Source of the DNA: an uncultured Pelagibacteraceae bacterium
Lineage (GTDB): Bacteria > Pseudomonadota > Alphaproteobacteria > Pelagibacterales > Pelagibacteraceae
Direction of reading: 5' to 3'
NCBI GenBank assembly: GCA_902582345.1
Contig: CACHRU010000003.1
Span: 1-64,000, forward strand
DNA length: 64,000 nt
Below are positions 58,637-64,000 of this stretch, one piece after another. Within the stretch, counting starts at the first letter, position 1. Each line of letters opens with the position of its first letter. The notes beneath the pieces are model-generated. The model saw nothing but the letters and a program-made list of their open reading frames with translations. It was not told the DNA's origin and ran no database searches. A program made the position numbers and the translations under genes.

Positions 58637-59301
58637 AAATTCTTTTTAAGTTCCTTCTTTATGAATGATTTATGTAAATTCAGATCTTCTTGACTGATGG
58701 ATACTACCTTTTTGCAATAATTTTTTTCATTTTTTATTTTTGGGACCTGATCTTTTTCTACCTGATTGTTAAAAAAGGAAAGTTTAGGCTCCTTTTGTTC
58801 AAGAATATTTATATAAACTTCTCTTAAAAGCTCACAATCAAGTAATGCGTTATGTTTTTTTCTTCTTGATAAATCAATATTATACTTTTTGCATAATGCA
58901 TCTAAGGAATTTGGTGTTCCTGGAAATTTAGATCTAGCAAGTTCTAAGCTATCAATAACATCATTTTCGCTAATTATTTTTTTTTTGCATTTTTTTAATT
59001 CACTATTTAAAAAACCTAGATCAAATTTAGCATTATGAATTATAATTTTTTTTCCCTCAATAAATTTTAATAACTCATCAGCAATTTCGCTAAATTTGTT
59101 TTTTGTTTTTAAAAAGTCATAAGAATAACCATGGACAGCAAAGGCATCTTGTGTAACGTCTCTTTCAGGATTTACAAGTTTATGGAAAACTTTGCTTGTT
59201 GGAATTAAATCTTTTGTCTCAATACAGGCTACCTCTACAATTCTATGACCTTCAGCATAAGACAGCCCTGTTGTCTCTGTATCTAAAAAAATTTCACTCA
59301 T
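58630..59301 (-). CDS. dnaQ: DNA polymerase III epsilon subunit (3'-5' exonuclease)
   Basis: DnaQ is the proofreading subunit. The exonuclease motifs are present: Exo I IFLDTETTGLSYAEGHRIVEVACIE, Exo II IIIHNAKFDLGFLNSEL, and Exo III RKKHNALLDCELLREVY (HxAxxD). A C-terminal segment of about 45 residues probably binds the polymerase alpha subunit. The 223-residue length is normal. It overlaps coaE by 8 nt. Confidence 0.97.
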   Translation of the reverse strand: MSEIFLDTETTGLSYAEGHRIVEVACIETKDLIPTSKVFHKLVNPERDVTQDAFAVHGYSYDFLKTKNKFSEIADELLKFIEGKKIIIHNAKFDLGFLNSELKKCKKKIISENDVIDSLELARSKFPGTPNSLDALCKKYNIDLSRRKKHNALLDCELLREVYINILEQKEPKLSFFNNQVEKDQVPKIKNEKNYCKKVVSISQEDLNLHKSFIKKELKKNFY

Positions 59302-59860
59302 ACCTCTTTAAAACTCTGAATACATTATTTTTTAAATGATTTAAAGATTTATTGTTGTAAATTATCTCATCACTTTTACGAATTTTTACTCGTGGGCTGG
59401 TTTGTCTTCTATCTAAAATTGAAAAAAATTTTTTTTGACCTCCTCTTTTAACAAACCTTCTTAGTCTAATATGTCTTTTCGCATGTATAAAAAACACTTT
59501 GTCGAATTCTTTGCTTATCTTACTTTCAAATAACAAAGGTATTTCAAAAAATAAGGTTTTTTTGTTTTTGTTTTTCTTTATGAATTTTTTTCTCTCTTTT
59601 TTAACCTCGGGATGAATAATTTTTTCCAAATTTGAAATTAAAATTTTTTTGTTTAATAAAAGAAGTTTTATTTTTTTTTTAATATTTTTAGTATTTTTTA
59701 ATCTTAATTTTTTTTTTATTAATAATCTTATATTTTTTTTCTTATAAATCTTATCGACACATTTATCGGCACTGAAAACTAAATACTTTTTTTCTTTGAT
59801 AAATTTTGCCGCTGAAGACTTTCCGGACGCAAGTGAACCTGTAATTGCAATTTTATGCAT
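59294..59860 (-). CDS. coaE: Dephospho-CoA kinase
   Basis: CoaE phosphorylates dephospho-CoA in the last step of coenzyme A synthesis. The P-loop is ITGSLASGKSSAAKFI, followed by VFSADKCVDKIYKK with the catalytic Asp region, LEKIIHPEVKKERKKFI and FEIPLLFESKISKEFDKVFFIHA. The 188-residue protein is extremely lysine-rich. It overlaps aroE and dnaQ by 8 nt each. Confidence 0.95.
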   Translation of the reverse strand: MHKIAITGSLASGKSSAAKFIKEKKYLVFSADKCVDKIYKKKNIRLLIKKKLRLKNTKNIKKKIKLLLLNKKILISNLEKIIHPEVKKERKKFIKKNKNKKTLFFEIPLLFESKISKEFDKVFFIHAKRHIRLRRFVKRGGQKKFFSILDRRQTSPRVKIRKSDEIIYNNKSLNHLKNNVFRVLKRYE

Positions 59861-60692
59861 CTATTTTCTTTTCTAACAATTCTATTAATTCATCATCAAT
59901 TTCTGGATTTATATTGTTCCATAAATAAAAGGATTTTTGCCCTTGATATAAAAACATTTCTAAACCATTAAATGTTTTTAAACCGATTTTTTTTAATTTT
60001 TTAATCATATTTGTCTCTTTTGGATTGTAAATTGTATCTATAAATGTAGAAGATTTTTTAAAATTTTCAGAATTGATATCCACATCGAAATCATACCCAT
60101 TTTTTAAACCAAGGCTGGTTGCGTTTATAATTAAGTCTGAATTTCCGAACTCAGACAAAAGATTCTGCCACTTGGATACTTTAATTTTTTTGAATTTATT
60201 TTTTAAGAAAACTGACTTATCGTAAGTTCTATTAACTATTGTTATGTCAGAAATATTTGATTTCTGTAAAGCAACAATAATTGATGGGGACACACCTCCA
60301 GCTCCAATGATAAGGCACCTTCTGATTTTAGGGTTGTTATGAGATAAATTTTTTAAATATCCGGCTTGCATTCCAAAAACATCTGTGTTGTCTCCTATTA
60401 AAATATTGTCAGGACTTAGATAAACAGTATTAACAGAGCTTGTTTTTTCGGCATCGTTGATTAGCCTATCTAGAAAAGGAATAACTTTTTTTTTGTAGGG
60501 AAGAGTAACGTTTATACCAAAGATTTCTCTATTTTTTATTTTTTTAATAACATCGGGAATTTCATTTTCTTCTACCTCCATTGAAGAGTAACTTGCATCG
60601 ATATTATATTTTTTAAACCAATAATTATGTAAAGTTGGCGACAGGCTGTGTGAAATGGGTTTACCAATTATTGCAAATTTTTTTTTATTCAT
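59853..60692 (-). CDS. aroE: Shikimate dehydrogenase
   Basis: AroE reduces 3-dehydroshikimate with NADPH in aromatic amino-acid synthesis. The substrate-binding N-terminus is IGKPISHSLSPTLHNYWF, the catalytic Lys is in GINVTLPYKKKVIPFLD, and DNTDVFGMQAGY carries the second substrate Asp. The nucleotide fold has LIIGAGGVSPSIIVAL and VNRTYDKS. GLEMFLYQGQKSFYLW closes it. The 279-residue length is normal. Confidence 0.97.
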   Translation of the reverse strand: MNKKKFAIIGKPISHSLSPTLHNYWFKKYNIDASYSSMEVEENEIPDVIKKIKNREIFGINVTLPYKKKVIPFLDRLINDAEKTSSVNTVYLSPDNILIGDNTDVFGMQAGYLKNLSHNNPKIRRCLIIGAGGVSPSIIVALQKSNISDITIVNRTYDKSVFLKNKFKKIKVSKWQNLLSEFGNSDLIINATSLGLKNGYDFDVDINSENFKKSSTFIDTIYNPKETNMIKKLKKIGLKTFNGLEMFLYQGQKSFYLWNNINPEIDDELIELLEKKIDA

Positions 60693-61272
60693 TTTCGTGT
60701 AATTTAATATAGTTCAAAATTTGAGTGATAGGCAAACCCATAATTGAGTTTCTATCACCTTTAAAATATTCAAAAAGATTTAAACCATCAGCCTCGATTT
60801 GATACACTCCATAAGCTAAAAGAGTTTCTGTTTGAATTCTATCCAAATAGTTTTTAAGCTGACTATCTTGAAAACTTTTCATTTTAAGTTCAGATTTGTC
60901 TGTATAATTCCATATCATAGATCCATTTTTTGAAATGCAAACAGAACTAATCAAAAAGTGAATTTTTCCATTAAGCCTTTTTAATATTGTGAAAGCTTCT
61001 GATCGATCTTTTGGTTTATTAATAATTTGATTATTTAATGAGACAACACTGTCAGCGCCAAGAACCATTTCATTCGGAAATTTTTTACTTATCTTAGTTG
61101 ATTTTAATTCTGCTAAATTTTTTGATATTATTTCTGGATTTGCTCCCTCGGCAAGTAAAGAAACTTTTGCTTGATCTTCATCAACATTCGAAGGAACTGC
61201 TTCACATTGTATTTTGTTGTCTTCTAAAATCTTCTTTCTTACGCCACTTTTTGAAGCTAAAATAATTTTCAT
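60685..61272 (-). CDS. maf: Maf-like nucleotide pyrophosphatase
   Basis: Maf proteins hydrolyse non-canonical or modified nucleoside triphosphates; the subclass here (dTTP/UTP or m7GTP type) is not certain. The signatures are ILASKSGVRKKILEDNKIQCEAVPSNVDE, VLGADSVVSLNNQIINKPKDRSEAFTILKRLNGKIHFLISSVCI and GVYQIEADGLNLFEYFKGDRNSIMGLPI. The 195-residue protein overlaps the PPDK-regulator gene by 4 nt and aroE by 8 nt. Confidence 0.95.
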   Translation of the reverse strand: MKIILASKSGVRKKILEDNKIQCEAVPSNVDEDQAKVSLLAEGANPEIISKNLAELKSTKISKKFPNEMVLGADSVVSLNNQIINKPKDRSEAFTILKRLNGKIHFLISSVCISKNGSMIWNYTDKSELKMKSFQDSQLKNYLDRIQTETLLAYGVYQIEADGLNLFEYFKGDRNSIMGLPITQILNYIKLHENE

Positions 61273-62090
61273 TTACTTTTCTGTATATCATATATTTTTA
61301 TGATAGACGCTGCTGTTTCCTCAACTGATTTTCGTGTGACGTCGATTGTGGGCCAATTGTATCTTTTAAATAATTTTTTTGAGTCATCTACCTCTTTTTC
61401 AATGGATTGGAGATTGGTGTATTTTGATATATTTTTTTCATTCATAATATTAACTCTATTACGCCTTATATCCGATAAACGCTGAGGATCAGCGTAAAGA
61501 CCTACAACGCAGACTTTTAAACTGGGCAACTTCAATTTGTCGGGAATCTCTTGATCAAGAACTAGGGGTATATTCATAGTTTTAAACCCCCTGTTAGCAA
61601 GATATATAGATGTCGGAGTTTTGCTTGTCCTGCTTACACCAAGCAATATTATATCAGATTTTTCTATATCAACTGATTTTTTACCATCATCATGACTCAT
61701 AGTGAATTGGATGGCTTCCATTCTTTTATAATAATCTTCATCTAAAACGTGTTGAGCACTAGGTTTGTGAGATGCTTTTTGATTAAGTAATTTTGAGAAA
61801 TTTAAAATCAAACTTCCGAGCACTCCGAAACAAGGTATTTTATTTTCCTCGCTCTTCTTCGTAAGATATTTAGCAAGTTTTGTTTCAACAATTGTATACA
61901 AAACGATAGAGTTCTCATTATTTTTACAATCACTTAAAATTTTATCAATTTGCTGCTCAGTTCTGACAAAAACAAATTCTCTCTTTCTATGTTCAAAATT
62001 TTTAAATTGTGATTTAAGAGAGAGAAAAATTCTATCAAGTGTTTCACCTGTTGAGTCCGATATTAAATAAACATTATAATTTATACCCAT
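61269..62090 (-). CDS. Pyruvate phosphate dikinase regulatory protein (DUF299 kinase/pyrophosphorylase)
   Basis: This 273-residue DUF299 protein is a bifunctional ADP-dependent kinase and Pi-dependent pyrophosphorylase that inactivates or reactivates PPDK or PEP synthase. The N-terminal VYLISDSTGETLDRIFLSL and the P-loop DIILLGVSRTSKTPTSIYLANRG are typical, as is CVVGLYADPQRLSDIRRNR. The target enzyme is not in this window. It is the first gene left of the candidate oriC; its orthologues occupy the same place beside the origin and hemE in Caulobacter and Rickettsia. Confidence 0.94.
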   Translation of the reverse strand: MGINYNVYLISDSTGETLDRIFLSLKSQFKNFEHRKREFVFVRTEQQIDKILSDCKNNENSIVLYTIVETKLAKYLTKKSEENKIPCFGVLGSLILNFSKLLNQKASHKPSAQHVLDEDYYKRMEAIQFTMSHDDGKKSVDIEKSDIILLGVSRTSKTPTSIYLANRGFKTMNIPLVLDQEIPDKLKLPSLKVCVVGLYADPQRLSDIRRNRVNIMNEKNISKYTNLQSIEKEVDDSKKLFKRYNWPTIDVTRKSVEETAASIIKIYDIQKSK

Positions 62091-62363
62091 TTTACTGTTA
62101 GCAAACCTTTATAATCAAACATTTATACATAAATCTTATAAATCAGCTTAAAGATATTAACATGAATTAACAAAGTTCTAACATTTTATTGTCTGTTAAT
62201 AGTTAAATCTCTTGTTTTTGTGCATTGTTAATAAAAATTAAAAAGAGTGAAAATTTGAAATATTTTAAGTGAATAAAATATGTAAAACTATGTATAAATA
62301 TTTATTTTATATAACAACATGCCCTATTACTAATAATATCAATATATATATAATTATATAATA
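62091..62363. other. Candidate chromosomal replication origin (oriC)
   Basis: This is the longest intergenic gap in the window (273 bp). It lies between the DUF299 gene and hemE, the conserved origin location in Caulobacter and Rickettsia. It contains an 11-bp inverted repeat ATTTATACATA (62121-62131) and TATGTATAAAT (62289-62299), each including a 9-mer that differs from the DnaA box TTATNCACA at one base. Several GTTAA/TTAAC motifs occur (TTAACATGAATTAAC at 62158). An extremely AT-rich tract (62327-62363) could be the unwinding element. Flanking genes point outward. No perfect DnaA box was found. Confidence 0.68.
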
Positions 62364-63377
62364 ATGAACTCTTTATTAGAATGTTTGAATAAAAAATTAC
62401 CTAAAGTTACACCTATATGGTTTATGAGACAAGCTGGAAGATATTTGCCTGAGTTTAGAAAAATTAGATCTAAAAATAGTAATTTTATTAATTTATGTTT
62501 AGATGTTGACTTAAGTTCGGAAATTACAATACAACCCATTAAAAGATTTGACTTAGATGCCGCAATAATTTTTTCTGATATTCTATTAGTACCATACGCG
62601 ATGAATCAAGAGGTAAAATTCAAAGAAGATATAGGTCCGGTTTTGTCAGATTTTAGTTTAAAGAAGTTTAACCTCATCAAAACTAGCGATTTTAAAGAAA
62701 AACTTTCTCCCGTTTATAAATCATTAACCAAAACAAGGAAAAATTTAAACTCAGAAAAATCACTGATAGCTTTTTCGGGTGCACCATGGACATTATTGGT
62801 TTATATGCTTAATTTAAAAAGCTCCGAAAACAGATTAAACGAAACTTTTTTTTCAAAGAAAAAACTTCTAAACCAAACAATTAATAAGTTAACCGAATTT
62901 ATTTGTTTACACTTAGATAATCAAATTAATGCTGGAGCTGATATTATCCAAATTTTTGACTCTTGGGCAGGATTAATTCCATATGAGAGTTTAGATGAAT
63001 ATTGCATTAAACCAAATATGAAAATTGTAAACTATTTTAAAAAGAAAGGTGTTCCTGTCATATGCTTTCCTAAAGGTTTGAAAAATAATTATAAAAAATT
63101 TAATGATGTTGTTTCTCCTGATGGTCTCAATATTGATTATGAAATTGATCCTATTTGGGCAAGAGAAAATCTTTTTAATACTTGTTTGCAAGGTGGAATG
63201 CATCCAGAAATTTTGTTAGGAGATGAAAAAGTCATAATAAATGAGGTTGAAAAATATATGAAAACATTTAAAGAACAACCATATATTTTTAATCTTGGGC
63301 ATGGTATTTTACCTCAAACCAATCCTGAGGTTTTGCAAAATATAATAAAAAAGGTTAAATCTTTCAATGACAGATAA
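62364..63377 (+). CDS. hemE: Uroporphyrinogen III decarboxylase
   Basis: HemE converts uroporphyrinogen III to coproporphyrinogen III in heme synthesis. The 337-residue protein has the N-terminal signature PIWFMRQAGRYLPEFRKIR with the substrate-binding arginines, AAIIFSDILLVPYAMNQEV with the catalytic Asp, FSGAPWTLLVYML, and NLGHGILPQTNPEVL at the end. It is the first gene right of the candidate oriC and overlaps hemH by 11 nt. Confidence 0.98.
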   Translation: MNSLLECLNKKLPKVTPIWFMRQAGRYLPEFRKIRSKNSNFINLCLDVDLSSEITIQPIKRFDLDAAIIFSDILLVPYAMNQEVKFKEDIGPVLSDFSLKKFNLIKTSDFKEKLSPVYKSLTKTRKNLNSEKSLIAFSGAPWTLLVYMLNLKSSENRLNETFFSKKKLLNQTINKLTEFICLHLDNQINAGADIIQIFDSWAGLIPYESLDEYCIKPNMKIVNYFKKKGVPVICFPKGLKNNYKKFNDVVSPDGLNIDYEIDPIWARENLFNTCLQGGMHPEILLGDEKVIINEVEKYMKTFKEQPYIFNLGHGILPQTNPEVLQNIIKKVKSFNDR

Positions 63378-64000
63378 ACATCCAAAAATTCTTTACGGGA
63401 AAACAGGCGTCCTTTTAGTTAACCTAGGTACGCCAAATAGTACGGGCTGGTTAGATATTAGGAAGTATCTTAAAGAATTTTTATCTGACAGAAGAGTAAT
63501 CGAGGTAAACCCATTTTTATGGAAAATTATTTTAAATTTATTTATTTTAAACTTTAGACCATCTAAAACTGCAGAGGCATACAAAAAAATATGGATGAAA
63601 AAAGAAAACATGTCCCCGTTAAGATATTACACTTTGAAACAGTCTGAAAAGCTAAATAATAAAATTGGCAATAAAGAAATCTTAATCGATTATGCTATGA
63701 GATATGGCCAGCCAAGCATAAAAAACCAAATTAATAAACTTAAAGCAGAGGGGTGTGAAAAGCTTATAATTTTACCTTTATACCCCCAGTATGCTGCCGC
63801 AACAACAGCCACGGTTTGTGACGAAGTTTACAGAACGCTAATAAAAATGAGATGGCAGCCTAGCTTACAAATTATTCCACATTACGAGTCAAATCCACTT
63901 TATATAAAAGGCTTGGTTAATAGTTTAGAAAAAAAAGTTTCAGAAATAAAGTGGAAACCTGATTTAATAATTGCATCTTATCATGGTATTCCCCAAATAT
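63367..64000 (+). CDS. hemH: Ferrochelatase (3' partial, runs off window)
   Basis: Not in the ORF track because it has no stop in the window. The frame from ATG 63367 reads GVLLVNLGTPNSTGWLDIRKYLKEFLSDRRVIE, then MSPLRYYTLKQSEKL, AMRYGQPSIKNQI, LPLYPQYAAATTATV and finally IASYHGIPQI, which holds the active-site His. Ferrochelatase inserts ferrous iron into protoporphyrin IX. About 211 of the expected roughly 340 residues are present. The start lies 11 nt inside hemE. Confidence 0.97.
   Translation, partial: MTDKHPKILYGKTGVLLVNLGTPNSTGWLDIRKYLKEFLSDRRVIEVNPFLWKIILNLFILNFRPSKTAEAYKKIWMKKENMSPLRYYTLKQSEKLNNKIGNKEILIDYAMRYGQPSIKNQINKLKAEGCEKLIILPLYPQYAAATTATVCDEVYRTLIKMRWQPSLQIIPHYESNPLYIKGLVNSLEKKVSEIKWKPDLIIASYHGIPQI

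Noticed and set aside
1-64000. tRNA genes, rRNA, CRISPR arrays, IS elements, prophage
   Set aside because: No gap is long enough or structured enough for them and no transposase, integrase or regular repeat array was seen.

Overview
The window is a roughly 30% GC, almost gap-free stretch of bacterial chromosome. Protein similarity, extreme AT bias, lysine/isoleucine/asparagine-rich proteins, overlapping genes and alphaproteobacterial gene order all point to a streamlined marine alphaproteobacterium of the SAR11 (Pelagibacterales) type. I saw no insertion sequence, prophage, CRISPR array or tRNA. No gene-free stretch exceeds 300 bases; the longest are 62091-62363 (273 bp, candidate oriC) and 36838-37057 (220 bp, porin leader).

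Layout. (1) 1-3071, plus strand: fabA-fabB-fabI and a conserved GNAT-like protein. (2) 3075-15921, minus strand: one tightly packed run whose transcription order is tsaB-fur-miaB-phoH-ybeY-lnt-metK-nusA-infB-rbfA-rpsO-pnp. This is the usual alphaproteobacterial order with rimI, corC, trmB, rimP, ylxR and truB missing. (3) 15890-26990: a polysaccharide deacetylase, a Bax-like glucosaminidase, nfu, trpS, murJ, a malic enzyme, and an envelope cluster of rsmI, a BON lipoprotein and an LpoA-like protein, then rdgB. (4) 27035-33267, plus strand: grpE-dnaK-dnaJ, a 54-residue membrane protein, dapB, nth and a PfkB kinase. (5) 33268-37057: an unlisted ArfA-like mini-gene, an OmpR-like regulator, an L,D-transpeptidase-like protein, yggS, a degenerate ThiE-like protein and the major porin. 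(6) 37058-41588: a DUF3576 lipoprotein, leuS, lptE and holA. (7) 41575-48211, minus strand: ubiH-like, mnmE, mnmG, rsmG, parA and parB, with two parS-like palindromes inside rsmG. (8) 48245-62090: ftsK, lolA, hisBHAFE, hinT, hslVU, smr, timA, fxsA, secB, dnaQ, coaE, aroE, maf and the PPDK regulator. (9) 62091-62363: the intergenic region between the DUF299/PPDK-regulator gene and hemE, which is where the replication origin lies in Caulobacter and Rickettsia. (10) hemE and the start of hemH.

How the parts fit. The right end is an origin-proximal domain: parABS, mnmEG/rsmG, ftsK and the predicted oriC, with genes pointing away from the origin on both sides. Envelope biogenesis is spread through the window: fatty acid synthesis, Lnt and LolA for lipoproteins, LptE for LPS, MurJ, the Bax-like hydrolase and a YkuD-type protein for peptidoglycan, and a highly expressed porin. 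Translation and ribosome maturation dominate the left third.

The most notable unlisted items are the ArfA-like ribosome-rescue mini-gene with a probable CTG start, the two parS sites, the candidate oriC with an 11-bp inverted repeat, the hairpin placed between a Shine-Dalgarno/ATG and the body of nusA, and a transcription terminator that forms the last codons of the ThiE-like gene. I found no evidence for a wholly new multi-gene system; most of the window is core genome.
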